DNA of 64,000 bases from PHAA01 sp963665865 (GCA_963665865.2 CAXXWF010000001.1:1178001-1242000), one strand, 5' to 3'. Numbered from the stretch's first letter, positions 43,328-52,934 are shown. The notes: generated by a model not told the origin, from the letters alone. Program-made: numbers and translations.

Positions 43328-43347
43328 ATACGCATCTTTTCTGCTTA

Positions 43348-44598
43348 TTAATTAGTATCCCAGCTGGCCAAATACTTGATTTGTTCTTGTGTCAGCTCAT
43401 CAATTATGATGCCATCCGCCAGCAATTTTAAAAAAGCCACTTTTTTATCGATAGCCTCGGGCACATTATAAACATGATTGCCCATATTAGCGCGGTTTTG
43501 CATTACGTGCAGCAGGGAGAGAGCCTGCAGGGAGAAACTCAAGTCCATAACTTCGGCGGGATGACCATCCCCGGCGGCTAAATTAACCAAACGACCTTCT
43601 GCAAGAAGATATAGCCGGCGTCCATCCGCCATTACAAATTCCTCGATATTATTCTTTAAGGTTCGGGTGCTTACCGCCAGAGAATTGAGATCCGGCTTGG
43701 AAATTTCAACATCGAAATGGCCGGCATTAGCCATAATCGCATTATCAAGCATTGATTCCATATGTTCTTTCCTGATAACATTGACATTGCCGGTGACGGT
43801 TATGAAAACATCGCCGCACATGGCCGCCTGGTTCATAGGCATGACCAGGAAACCGTCCATTATCGCCTCGTTGGCCTTGATGGGGTCGATTTCGGTGATG
43901 ATTACTTTCGCTCCCATGCCCTTGGCTCTTAGAGACACACCTTTGCCGCACCAGCCGTATCCGGCTATCACTACGGTTTTGCCAGCCACTACCAGATTGG
44001 TAGTCCTATTTATACCGTCCCATACCGATTGCCCGGTTCCATAACGATTATCAAAAAGATACTTCATATAAGCATCATTTACGGCCATCATGGGGAAAAG
44101 CAGGGCATTGTCATTATCCATCGAGCGGAGTCTTACGATGCCGGTGGTGGTTTCTTCACAGCCGCCAATAATATTTTGGGCTTGGTCCCGTCTATCCTTG
44201 TGCAGCAGGGAAACCAGATCGGCGCCATCATCTATTATGGCATCGGGGAGGCAATCCAAGGCCTTCTCCAGGAAAGTATGATATTCCTCGTCGCTTTCAC
44301 CGTGGATGGCAAAAACGGTGATGCCTGAATCAACCAGGGCGGCCACCACATCATCCTGGGTGGAAAGGGGATTGCTGGCACAGGCAATTACCCTGGCCCC
44401 GGCTGCCTTCAGAGTTTGCAGCAGATAACCAGTTTTGGCTTCCAAGTGCAGGCAGCATACGATGGTTTTGCCATCCAGGGGTTTGGTGTTTTGGAACTCT
44501 GCCTTTAACATGTTTAAGACTGGCATATGGTTACTGACCCATTCCAGTTTATTATGACCTGATGGAGCAAGCCTAATATCCTTAATAATAGAGAGCAT
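43348..44598 (-). CDS. ahcY: S-adenosylhomocysteine hydrolase
   Basis: 416 residues. Splits S-adenosylhomocysteine to adenosine and homocysteine, clearing the product of SAM-dependent methylation. Visible signatures are CLHLEAKTGYLL, EETTTGIVRL, the NAD-binding GYGWCGKGVSLRAKGMGAKV, ITVTGN and NAGHFDVEI. The C-terminal region lacks the long Lys/Tyr extension of eukaryotic enzymes, as in many bacterial and archaeal forms. ATG 44598 follows AGGAGG. It shares a divergent promoter region with lspA; the two are not functionally linked as far as I can see. Confidence 0.96.
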   Translation of the reverse strand: MLSIIKDIRLAPSGHNKLEWVSNHMPVLNMLKAEFQNTKPLDGKTIVCCLHLEAKTGYLLQTLKAAGARVIACASNPLSTQDDVVAALVDSGITVFAIHGESDEEYHTFLEKALDCLPDAIIDDGADLVSLLHKDRRDQAQNIIGGCEETTTGIVRLRSMDNDNALLFPMMAVNDAYMKYLFDNRYGTGQSVWDGINRTTNLVVAGKTVVIAGYGWCGKGVSLRAKGMGAKVIITEIDPIKANEAIMDGFLVMPMNQAAMCGDVFITVTGNVNVIRKEHMESMLDNAIMANAGHFDVEISKPDLNSLAVSTRTLKNNIEEFVMADGRRLYLLAEGRLVNLAAGDGHPAEVMDLSFSLQALSLLHVMQNRANMGNHVYNVPEAIDKKVAFLKLLADGIIIDELTQEQIKYLASWDTN

Positions 44599-44643
44599 CT
44601 AAATACCTCCTGGTTAATATATTTGTATTTATGAATCGTAACC

Positions 44644-44672
44644 ATTATAAACCAAGGTAGAGAAACGGTAAA
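44644..44672 (-). promoter_or_regulatory. ahcY promoter
   Basis: On the minus strand TTTACC (44667-44672), 17-nt spacer, TATAAT (44644-44649). Confidence 0.65.
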
Positions 44673-44692
44673 GTTGGAGCCTTTGATTCGTT

Positions 44693-44721
44693 TTGCATCC
44701 GGTTGCCACATACACTATAAT
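44693..44721 (+). promoter_or_regulatory. lspA promoter
   Basis: TTGCAT (44693-44698), 17-nt spacer, TATAAT (44716-44721), about 60 nt before the lspA start and divergent from the ahcY promoter. Confidence 0.65.
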
Positions 44722-44782
44722 TACTATGCGGCCCCAGTAGAGATGTATGCAGGCTGCAGAGATCAATCTGGAGGTTTTAGGT

Positions 44783-45232
44783 TTGAGATTCTGGACAACT
44801 GTTATAACCATATTAATTATTGATCAATTGAGCAAGCTATGGCTGGCGGGCAAACTGGCCCTCAATGAAAGTATACCTATTATTGACGGCATTTTCAGCT
44901 TAACTTATGTTCACAACCGCGGCGCGGCTTTTGGGATGCTGCAGGGCAAGTCATGGTTATTTCTGACCATGGCTGGATTGGTAGTTGGTGCCATGATCTA
45001 TTATAACTACCGCTATTACGCCAAACCCTGGGGGCAGTATGCGATGGGGTTAATCGTAGGCGGGACCATTGGCAATGTAATTGACCGCTTGTATTTGGGA
45101 TCAGTGCGAGACTTCTTTAGTATCAGCTGGTTTGCGGTTTTCAATGTGGCCGATATGGCTATCACCACTGGAGGAGCTTTAGTGCTGCTCTATATATTTA
45201 TAAATGATATCGGCAGTGAGCAAAAAGCGTAA
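44783..45232 (+). CDS. lspA: Lipoprotein signal peptidase (signal peptidase II)
   Basis: 149 residues, four TM helices. Cleaves the signal peptide of diacylated prolipoproteins. The catalytic Asp pair is visible in GGTIGNVIDRLYLGSVRDF and FAVFNVADMAITTG, and the N-terminal IIDQLSKLW and VHNRGAAFGMLQ are conserved. I use TTG 44783 because CTGGAGG lies 7 nt upstream and the length then matches the family; an ATG at 44747 would add 12 residues with no ribosome site. Confidence 0.95.
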   Translation: MRFWTTVITILIIDQLSKLWLAGKLALNESIPIIDGIFSLTYVHNRGAAFGMLQGKSWLFLTMAGLVVGAMIYYNYRYYAKPWGQYAMGLIVGGTIGNVIDRLYLGSVRDFFSISWFAVFNVADMAITTGGALVLLYIFINDIGSEQKA

Positions 45233-45257
45233 ACATAGCTATTTCCACAACTCGTCA

Positions 45258-45650
45258 TTAGAAGTTAACAATTGATTTTATGACCGGCTCCTGCGGCAAT
45301 GCCTTCTGTTCAAGTAAAGCGTTGATCATGATTAAAGTGTTAAAATACTTCTCCACCCGGTTCCCGGCAATCATCCCCCGACTAGGTATAGTTAAATCTG
45401 CCAGACGCAGCAACTGTCTCAACTGGATATTCGTGGCTATATCTTCTGCCTTATCAATTCTGCATTCAGTTGCATAAACGGCACCAGTTAGTGCCCCCAT
45501 ACTGGTCCCAGCTATAACATCAACAGTTATATTTGCCTCTTGTAAAGCCTTGATTACCCCCAGGTGGGCGTAGCCCCGGGCTCCACCGCCCCCCAAGGCC
45601 AGGCCGATTTTAGGCCCTTCTTTAACCGGTTGCATTGCTTCCATTTTCAT
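45258..45650 (-). pseudogene. Truncated patatin-like phospholipase
   Basis: 130 codons covering only the first half of a patatin/RssA-like lipase. The oxyanion loop GGGGARGYAHLGV and the nucleophile GTSMGALTGA are intact, but the frame stops (SIVNF) before the catalytic Asp of the DGG/DGA motif that family members (about 250 aa or more) need. The downstream 3' half is not found in the flanking sequence. It is probably a deletion remnant and inactive, though the AGGAGG ribosome site is preserved. Confidence 0.75.
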
Positions 45651-45803
45651 CTGCCTCCTACACTATCTGGTATACCACTCAATATTTCATCCATTTATTC
45701 GCTCTGTCTTGTATTCATTGCTGCCAAGGTTTTCTAAGGTGTAAATCATTTGGTATTTGCCTGCCTTTAATCCAGTTTAAATCTCACCCTATACACTCCT
45801 GCA

Positions 45804-46931
45804 TTAGCAAGGTTCGTTTTGAAGCAGTTCCTGGCAAAGGATATGGCGTGATGATACACTAAACCCTAAGCCCTCCTGCAAAGCGCAATGCTTATCGATC
45901 AGGCAGACCAGGAGTGATTCTTTAAAAGTGGGCGGTTGCCATGTTAAGGGAAACATATGCTTTAAAATGATATCCTTTTCCAAATCGTTTATGTCCGAAA
46001 TGACGGAGGCGTTTTCCAGAGCAATCTTAGGGTGGATAAAGCCATGTCTTCCCTCATTTAATGTGGTGGTTCTCCAGTCGTACAAGAACAGATCATGCAG
46101 CAGACCTCCTCGAGCCGCGGACCTGTAGTCCCAACCCAGAGCTTTGCAAAGCTTATAACTAGTATAAGAAACATTAAGACTGTGGTCTAAACAACTTGTA
46201 TTTTTATGATGCCTGAATTGCTGCATCGATTGAATCAAGGGGTGAAAAATTAAGTCATCAACACAAGCGGTATATGCCAGGCCTCCTGAATAGCTATCAA
46301 GTCTGTTTAAGGTTAATTTATATATTTGCCGATGCACCCATTTGTTAAAATAATCGCGCCTTAACTGCAGATATCGGGCAGAGAAATACATGTGCAAATG
46401 CCAAAGGAAAATTACACGTTGTATCAAATCGAAGGCAAGAAAGACCACTATTGATGCAGCCAGGAAATACCTTAAGTGAATGGGTGTAGTGCCGAGAACT
46501 TGAAAAATTACAGGATTAGCAGCCTGCAGGATTGAATAACCTAGAATCCCCCATAAAGTAGAATATTTTAATGAAATTCTGCCCTTGATATGAAATCGTT
46601 CATGGCTATAATCCCACCATTGGCGCTTGAACATAGTCTCAAGCAGTACTCCGGTAAAGTATTCCAACAGGCTTGCCAATACAATTATTGAAACCGCTCT
46701 AATAATCAGGCCTAATAACGGATCTGCAAGTAAAAATAGGGGATCAATTACCAATAACCAGTGGAGAACGATTATCGCCCCAAAACCATAAATAGGAACA
46801 AACGGCCCGAAAAGAAACCCGCTATTAACGAATTGCCTGTCTCGCATGGTCTTAAAGGACGTTTCAAGGATCCAGCCCAGAAAGGAATAAACGGAAAAAC
46901 ATAATATAAGGTCGATGAAGCTGATATTCAT
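45804..46931 (-). CDS. CmpB-type (PF06541-like) membrane protein fused to an HD domain
   Basis: About 375 residues. The N-terminal two thirds has six or so TM helices with the pattern CFSVYSFLGWILETSFKT and GFLFGPFVPIYGFGA, as in putative ABC-transporter type IV (CmpB) membrane proteins. The C-terminal about 150 residues have DHSLNVSYTSYKLCKALGWD and GGLLHDLFLYDW, the metal-binding H...HD motif of phosphohydrolases acting on nucleotides or second messengers. ATG 46931 is used because AAGGAGTG lies upstream. It begins 12 nt after the RND pump gene, so it is probably in its operon. The role is unknown. Confidence 0.8.
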   Translation of the reverse strand: MNISFIDLILCFSVYSFLGWILETSFKTMRDRQFVNSGFLFGPFVPIYGFGAIIVLHWLLVIDPLFLLADPLLGLIIRAVSIIVLASLLEYFTGVLLETMFKRQWWDYSHERFHIKGRISLKYSTLWGILGYSILQAANPVIFQVLGTTPIHLRYFLAASIVVFLAFDLIQRVIFLWHLHMYFSARYLQLRRDYFNKWVHRQIYKLTLNRLDSYSGGLAYTACVDDLIFHPLIQSMQQFRHHKNTSCLDHSLNVSYTSYKLCKALGWDYRSAARGGLLHDLFLYDWRTTTLNEGRHGFIHPKIALENASVISDINDLEKDIILKHMFPLTWQPPTFKESLLVCLIDKHCALQEGLGFSVSSRHILCQELLQNEPC

Positions 46932-46943
46932 ACTTGTCACTCC

Positions 46944-49900
46944 TTAGATGTCTAGTATGCAAACTGTATCCTGGTTTTGAACTGGGGGGGCTGCTTTATA
47001 CCAAGCCGCATACATAGTGGGCAGAACGATCAGAGTCAAAATTGTAGCAATAGAAAGTCCGCCGGCCAAGGCTATGGCCATGGGGCCCCAAAAAACGCTG
47101 GTGGACAGAGGGACCATACCCAAAATGGCTGCTCCAGCGGTCAGCATGATGGGCCGGAATCGTTGTACGGTGGCATGTATGATAGAATCCCAGACGGACT
47201 CTCCAGCCTGCAGCTGCTGTTCAATCTGATCAATGAGAACCACTGAATTGCGAATAATGATGCCTGCCAGGGCCAGAACTCCGCAGATAGCCACAAACCC
47301 CAGGGAACGATGCGTGATGAGCAAGGCCAGGCTTACACCTATGAGACCCAGAGGGGCGGTGGACAAGGTCATCAGCATTTTGGGGATACTCTCCAGCTGA
47401 ATCATTAGTAATAAAATTATAATAATAATCATTACCGGGATAGGTTGCATTAGCCAGCCCAGGGCATCTTTGGACAATTCTTCGCTTCCTCCCACTTCAA
47501 TACTGTATCCAGTGGGTAGTCCGGCCCGTAGATCTTTTATGTTTTCCTGTATTCGCTGGGTAGCCTGGGTAGAAGTCATATCACCATTTATTCCCGCCTG
47601 GGCTGTAATGGTGGGTTGAAGAGCCCGCCGCCAGATCAAGCCCTCTTCCGCCTCGTAGCTGATCCTGGCTACCTGGTCCAGGGGGACATACTTACCATTA
47701 CTTAGAGGAACATTTAAGTCTTTTAGCGCTGACAAGTCCTTGCCGTAGTCGTCCAGGCGCACAGTCATGCTAATGGTGCGGTCTTTTTCCCTGAACTCAG
47801 CAATGGGAATCCCGGAAAGTTGAGCTTGCAGCAAGGAGGCCAGGCTCTGGTTATCGATTCCCAGCATGCGGGCTTTGTCCTGATCAATTTCCAAATGAGC
47901 CACTTTGTTCTTCTGGCTCCAATCCAGATTAACGTCTCGTAGATAGGACTGAGAAACCATAACCGATTGAACCTGGTTGGCAATGTTTTTAACTTTAACG
48001 ATGTCGGGCCCTGAAATACGGAAAACCACCGGGTATTTGGCCTGGGGACCAATGCCTAAAACCTGGCAGTGACCATATACGGTAGGAAACTCCTGGGCAA
48101 TTAATTGTTCGCATCGGGCCTGCAGTCTTACCCGGGCTTCATAATCTTTGGCCAAAATAACAAATTGGGCAAAGTTGGAGCAGGGGAGCACCGGTTCGGC
48201 ATTCAACACGAAGCGAGGGGCGCTTTGTCCCACATAATAGGCATAATTAACTATATCCGGATCATTCTTCAGTCGCTCTGCCAGTTGCTTGGCCTGAGCT
48301 TCAGTGGACTGAATAGAACTTCCTTCCGGCAATTTTAGATCGACAATGAGTTCGGGACGAACCGATGCCGGAAAAAATTCCTGTTTGACAAATGTCATCA
48401 GCCCCAGGGAAACTAGAAAGACGGCTAGGGTCAGACTCAGAACCAGCTTGCGATGGGTCAGACACCAGTTAAGAATTTTCTTAAACAATCGATAAAATTT
48501 TGTGTCATACAAATCGAAGGCAGGATCCTGCTTGTGCGGCTTGGCATTAATTAAACTATAGCCCAGCAGGGGAGTGGCAGTCCCGGCTGCCAACCAGGAA
48601 ATAAGCAATGCCATGGTTACTACCCAAAAAAGGCTGCCTATAAATTCCGCTGCCGCACCTATCGAAAAAGCTACCGGGATAAAGCCGCAGCAGGTGACTA
48701 GAGCTCCTATCAGCCGGGGTGAAGCAGTGGATTTATAAGCATGAGCAGCGGCGGTACTTCGTTCCCATCCTTGTTCCAATTTCACCGTCATCATTTCCAC
48801 TACAATAATAGCATCATCCACCAGCAAGCCCAGAGCGATGATTAAAGCTCCCAGTGAAACCCGATGCAGATCGATATCCATAAGCATCATCCCGGCGAAC
48901 ACGCCACAAATGACTAGCGGAATGCCTATGGCCACCACCAACCCGGTGCGTATCCCCAGGCTTAGGAAACAGACCAACAAAATCACAGCAATGGCAATTA
49001 ACAAAGTGATAGCGAACTCATTAATAGAATTTTTTACCACCTGGGGCTGGTTAGCTATTTGGTTTATCTCCATGCCCAAAGGTAGGTCCTGCTTAATGCC
49101 GGCAGTGGCTTGGTTAAGATCATTGCCCAGGGTGAGAACATTTCCACCCGCTTCCATGGAGACGCTAATCCCGATAGACGGTTGGCCGTTGAAGTACATC
49201 TTGGAATCGGGAGGATCGCTATAGCTTCTTTCAACTTTGGCAATATCTCCCAGACGGAAGGTGCCGCTGCTGGCCTGAATGGGCAGGTTGCGTAAGTCTT
49301 CCAGGTTCTCAAACATACCGGACACCCGCAAGTAGACATTATCGGAGGAGGTGGCTACCATCCCCGAAGGGGTCATGGCATTCTGAGTTTGTAAAGTGGC
49401 AATGATGGTGCTGGGACTCAGGCCTAATTGGGACAGTTTGCTGCTCTCCATCTCCACATAAATCTTTTCCGACTGAACTCCTATTAATTCCACTTTTTTA
49501 ACCTGGGGGACACGTAAAAAAGTCTGGCGAGCCTGTTCTGCTGTCTGTCTCATTTCTTCATAAGTAAATTCGTTGGAAGAAACGGCAAAAACAGAACCAT
49601 AGACATCCGCAAAGCTATCATTAAAATAAGGACCTACCACTCCTGCAGGCAGGGTGTCCTTAATGTCGTTGACCATGTTGCGGACTTCAAACCAGGTGGG
49701 TTGCAGATTGTCTTTATTCACAGTATATTTTAAATTGACTATTATGTACGACTGTCCAGGCAAAGATTCGCTTTGCAAATAATCCAAGCCCGGGGTATTC
49801 TGGAGCTTCTTCTCGATCTTATCCGTAACCTGCTCTTCCACTTGCTGGGCACTGGCTCCTGGCCAGGCCACTGAAACCACCATTTGGCGCAAGACGAAAT

Positions 49901-50024
49901 CAGGGTCTTCCATCCGGCCCAGGTTTTGATAAGAGTAAACACCCATTATAAATACCAGGATGATTATAAAATATGCCAGGGGTTGGTGTTCTAGCGTCCA
50001 TTCGGTCAGATTAAATATTTTCAT
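46944..50024 (-). CDS. RND-family efflux transporter (HAE1/AcrB-like)
   Basis: 1,026 residues, full length, with 12 TM helices in the classic 1+5/1+5 order and two large outer loops. Visible signatures are the FNLTEWTLEHQPLAYF start, LGLLVDDAIIVVEMM (TM4 proton-relay Asp pair), VTCCGFIPVAF, and GVLALAGIIIRNSVVLIDQI. It is a proton-driven exporter; in a cell without an outer membrane it would deliver substrates to the outside of the membrane with its adaptor. ATG 50024 is preferred since TGGAGGG lies 8 nt upstream; an in-frame ATG 30 nt earlier has none. The adaptor gene lies upstream and a TetR gene is divergent. Confidence 0.94.
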   Translation of the reverse strand: MKIFNLTEWTLEHQPLAYFIIILVFIMGVYSYQNLGRMEDPDFVLRQMVVSVAWPGASAQQVEEQVTDKIEKKLQNTPGLDYLQSESLPGQSYIIVNLKYTVNKDNLQPTWFEVRNMVNDIKDTLPAGVVGPYFNDSFADVYGSVFAVSSNEFTYEEMRQTAEQARQTFLRVPQVKKVELIGVQSEKIYVEMESSKLSQLGLSPSTIIATLQTQNAMTPSGMVATSSDNVYLRVSGMFENLEDLRNLPIQASSGTFRLGDIAKVERSYSDPPDSKMYFNGQPSIGISVSMEAGGNVLTLGNDLNQATAGIKQDLPLGMEINQIANQPQVVKNSINEFAITLLIAIAVILLVCFLSLGIRTGLVVAIGIPLVICGVFAGMMLMDIDLHRVSLGALIIALGLLVDDAIIVVEMMTVKLEQGWERSTAAAHAYKSTASPRLIGALVTCCGFIPVAFSIGAAAEFIGSLFWVVTMALLISWLAAGTATPLLGYSLINAKPHKQDPAFDLYDTKFYRLFKKILNWCLTHRKLVLSLTLAVFLVSLGLMTFVKQEFFPASVRPELIVDLKLPEGSSIQSTEAQAKQLAERLKNDPDIVNYAYYVGQSAPRFVLNAEPVLPCSNFAQFVILAKDYEARVRLQARCEQLIAQEFPTVYGHCQVLGIGPQAKYPVVFRISGPDIVKVKNIANQVQSVMVSQSYLRDVNLDWSQKNKVAHLEIDQDKARMLGIDNQSLASLLQAQLSGIPIAEFREKDRTISMTVRLDDYGKDLSALKDLNVPLSNGKYVPLDQVARISYEAEEGLIWRRALQPTITAQAGINGDMTSTQATQRIQENIKDLRAGLPTGYSIEVGGSEELSKDALGWLMQPIPVMIIIIILLLMIQLESIPKMLMTLSTAPLGLIGVSLALLITHRSLGFVAICGVLALAGIIIRNSVVLIDQIEQQLQAGESVWDSIIHATVQRFRPIMLTAGAAILGMVPLSTSVFWGPMAIALAGGLSIATILTLIVLPTMYAAWYKAAPPVQNQDTVCILDI

Positions 50025-50144
50025 TGAAGTAACCCTCCAGGTTTGTTTATTCATGCTAAATACGGTATTAGATTTATCTTCCTATTAACCCCTCATGACC
50101 GTAGGACACAACTACTAGTGCTCTGGGCAGAAGTAAGGGAACGA

Positions 50145-51254
50145 TTAAAAGACAGGAGCCTCAGTGCGAACTTTTTGACCCTCCATAAGCTTATGCACCC
50201 CGGCAGTAACCAGTATATCCCCATCATTAAGACCTTGAGCTACTTGCACCTGATTATCGGCCAAATTGGCAATATTGATTTTTCTCAAGCTTACGGTATC
50301 GTTGCTCACTATCCAAATTGCCGGTGTATCTCCGGTTTGATATACTGCTCCTAAAGGGATCATAACTGCCGCTGACTCATCTCCTACTCCCTCGACCATG
50401 ACGGTAGCGGTCATACCCAATCTAACTTCCGGAGGGGGATTGGACAGACTAATACGAACTTTAAAAGTCCGCGCCACAGAATCAGCTATGGGCGAGACCT
50501 CCCTTACCTGCCCATCAAGGGTTAGATTGGGAAGAGCCCAAAAACTTACCTTAAATTGTTTGGCCTTGCGGAAGTTCTCAATACGGTTTTCCGGGACATT
50601 GATTTCCACTTCCAGGTTATTGCCCTTCACCAGAGTTAATACGGGAGTACCTGCTGGTATTACCTGACCTACCTGAGCAGTAACGGCAGATATTATTCCA
50701 GCACCCTGAGCTTGGAGACTGCAGTAGTCGAGCTGGTTTAGAGACTGCTGGGATTGGGCCATAGCTTGACGATACAAGGCTTCAGCAGCGTCATACGCGC
50801 TTTGCGAACGCTCAAACTCGGCTCTGCTCAAGGCACCCTGCTCATAAAGGACCCGGGCACGCTCAAGAGAATCCTTAGCCAGCTTCATCTGTGATTCTGC
50901 CGCACTTACTTGAGCTTGAGCGGCCTGCACACTTAACTGAATATCCGTGGGGTCCATCTGCATTAGCGAGTCACCCGGATTGACTGTATTGCCAGGGTCT
51001 ACATTACGTTGTATAACTTTCCCACTTACTCGAAAGGCCAAGGGAATTTCGAAACGTCCCCTAACCTCACCCGAATATTCATAGCTCTGCGAACTATTGT
51101 TTACATGCACAATTTGAGTTCGAACCAGAGGTATATCACTGGCAGTTGTTACAGCAGGCGAATAAGCTTGCCAAGCAATCCCAGTTATTAGGCAAAGGAA
51201 GAGACATATTATTATGAACCAATAAATCCGGTTGCCTCCCTTTAAAGGAAACAT
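50145..51254 (-). CDS. RND efflux adaptor (membrane fusion protein)
   Basis: 369 residues. An N-terminal TM/signal anchor (about 10-28) precedes barrel-sandwich halves (GNTVNPGDSLMQMDPTD and AGIISAVTAQVGQVIPAG), a coiled-coil hairpin with Ala/Gln heptads, a beta-barrel (VEINVPENRIENF), and a membrane-proximal domain ending LMEGQKVRTEAPVF. It links the RND pump encoded 120 nt downstream to substrate or wall. ATG 51254 follows AGAAGGAGTG. Promoter and operator sites are at 51315-51345. Confidence 0.93.
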   Translation of the reverse strand: MFPLKGGNRIYWFIIICLFLCLITGIAWQAYSPAVTTASDIPLVRTQIVHVNNSSQSYEYSGEVRGRFEIPLAFRVSGKVIQRNVDPGNTVNPGDSLMQMDPTDIQLSVQAAQAQVSAAESQMKLAKDSLERARVLYEQGALSRAEFERSQSAYDAAEALYRQAMAQSQQSLNQLDYCSLQAQGAGIISAVTAQVGQVIPAGTPVLTLVKGNNLEVEINVPENRIENFRKAKQFKVSFWALPNLTLDGQVREVSPIADSVARTFKVRISLSNPPPEVRLGMTATVMVEGVGDESAAVMIPLGAVYQTGDTPAIWIVSNDTVSLRKINIANLADNQVQVAQGLNDGDILVTAGVHKLMEGQKVRTEAPVF

Positions 51255-51314
51255 GGTATCACTCCTTCTGTTTTTCGATCTTTACTTTAGCATTACTATT
51301 CAGCTGTTATATTT

Positions 51315-51345
51315 ATTATACTATAAAGTGTAATTGGTGTAATTG
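51315..51345 (-). promoter_or_regulatory. Efflux-operon promoter with direct-repeat operator
   Basis: On the minus strand TTACAC (51337-51342), 16-nt spacer, TATAAT (51315-51320). The 9-mer GTGTAATTG occurs twice back to back (51328-51336 and 51337-51345), covering the -35 box. This is a likely binding site for the divergently encoded TetR repressor. Confidence 0.55.
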
Positions 51346-51429
51346 TAAAGCGAAAAATACCTTAGTTTCTTTTGGGTAAAAGATCCATATGGTGTAAAAT
51401 ATAAAAAATGGCTTTTAGGAGAAATGAAA

Positions 51430-51984
51430 ATGAATACAGAAGAAAGAATTGTGAAGGCCTTTAAACAAATGGCACGTAATCAAGGTTTTAATGCAATTAA
51501 GATGGAAGAGTTGGCGACCAAAGCTGGTATAACCAAGAAAACCATATATTCATATTTTACCAGCAAGCAAGACTTAATAGAGAAAGTAGTAAATGCTTTT
51601 ATTTCTGATGTTACCTATCAAATTGAAAATATAATCAACAAATCCGACCTGATAGAGAATATTGCTGTCACCATAGAATCACTATTGAAGGATGGCGCCT
51701 TTCTTTTCAACGTTCAGTCCTTACAAGATCTGCAGATCTATTACTCTGAAACTTGGCAGCTAATTGAAGACTTCCGTATAAATATGATTGGTTCCGTAGT
51801 AGAAATCATTTTTAAGCGGACCAAAAAAAAATGGGTTCTGGAAATGGAGCCGCGCATCCTTAAGGAGGCATTGCTTGCTATTAATAGCCGCTTTTCAACC
51901 CCTGAGTTCGCAGTAGAGATGGGGATGCCAGTTAAAGAGTTGACGGTTCAATTTGCTAAACTTCTTATATATCCTTATTTGTAA
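51430..51984 (+). CDS. TetR-family repressor
   Basis: About 184 residues. The N-terminal HTH (about 5-50: VKAFKQMARNQGFNAIKMEELATKAGITKKTIYSYFTSKQ... pattern) is classic TetR, and the C-terminal all-helical part is the ligand domain. It is divergent from the RND adaptor/pump operon, so it probably represses that operon and itself until a pump substrate binds. ATG 51430 gives 7 nt from AGGAGA; an ATG two codons earlier is too close to it. Confidence 0.92.
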   Translation: MNTEERIVKAFKQMARNQGFNAIKMEELATKAGITKKTIYSYFTSKQDLIEKVVNAFISDVTYQIENIINKSDLIENIAVTIESLLKDGAFLFNVQSLQDLQIYYSETWQLIEDFRINMIGSVVEIIFKRTKKKWVLEMEPRILKEALLAINSRFSTPEFAVEMGMPVKELTVQFAKLLIYPYL

Positions 51985-52147
51985 AGTGATAACTGGAGAA
52001 TCTGGGCAAAATGATCGTCGATATTAAGGTGGTCCAACGCAGGGAGAACACGAATACTATTATTTTCCACAAAAGTCTTTAGATATAGTTATAATTAATA
52101 ATAGTTGCTAGATGTTTAATAAAGTAAAAAACTTGAGGTGCCTGAAA

Positions 52148-52900
52148 ATGAGCGAAAACGATAATAAAGATAGTTACAAAATCATGGTATCTGGAGACTC
52201 CATATCTAAAGGAGTTGTTTATGATGAAGGCAAAAGCAAATATGTGATTTTAGAAGATAATTACATAAAGCTTCTGCAGAGTAAACTCAATGGGATAATC
52301 CGTAATACCGCCAAATTTGGGAACACAATTATTAAAGGTTTCAGCAGACTTAAAAATGATGTGTTGCGTGACGATCCAGATATAGTGTTTATGGAGTACG
52401 GAGGGAATGATTGTGATTTTAACTGGGATGAAGTCTCCAATAATCCTAATGCCGACCATCAACCTAAGACAGATTTTGATACATTTGAAAACAAGCTCAG
52501 GGAGGCTTTGAATTTCCTTAAAAACAACAATATAATACCTGTAGTAATGACTCTTCCTCCACTTAATGCTGACCGATATTTGAAATGGATCAGTAAAAAC
52601 GATTTATTGACTGAAAGTAACATTCTCAAATATATTGGGAGTGCCACCAGGATCTATTGGTGGCAAGAAAAATATAGTTCTGCAGTTCTAAAAATTGCCA
52701 AAGAAACTAATACGAGATGGATAGACATTAGAGGGGCATTTCTTCAATATCCTGATTTCACAAAATTTATCTGTTTGGATGGCATACACCCGAACGAGGT
52801 CGGACACCAGATTATAGCCAACAAAATAATTGATTTTATTAAATCAGATTATGCTTATTTATTAAAAGATAAAGGTAATTCGTGTTTTAATTCAAATTAA
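52148..52900 (+). CDS. SGNH/GDSL hydrolase
   Basis: 250 residues, no signal peptide. The catalytic blocks are present in order: GDSIS (block I, Ser), G in KFGNTI (block II), YGGNDCDF (block III, Asn), and DGIHPNEVGH (block V, Asp and His). It is a cytoplasmic esterase/lipase or deacetylase of unknown substrate. ATG 52148 follows GAGGTGCC at 7 nt. It stands alone; an IS lies 34 nt downstream, within a palindrome that might have been its terminator. Confidence 0.88.
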   Translation: MSENDNKDSYKIMVSGDSISKGVVYDEGKSKYVILEDNYIKLLQSKLNGIIRNTAKFGNTIIKGFSRLKNDVLRDDPDIVFMEYGGNDCDFNWDEVSNNPNADHQPKTDFDTFENKLREALNFLKNNNIIPVVMTLPPLNADRYLKWISKNDLLTESNILKYIGSATRIYWWQEKYSSAVLKIAKETNTRWIDIRGAFLQYPDFTKFICLDGIHPNEVGHQIIANKIIDFIKSDYAYLLKDKGNSCFNSN

Positions 52901-52934
52901 ACGTTCAGCCAGGATAGCGGGGACACGGGGACGG

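Noticed and set aside
44599..44746. SAH riboswitch upstream of ahcY
   Set aside because: The 148-nt divergent region is filled by two clear promoters and a short leader; no SAH-riboswitch core was seen.
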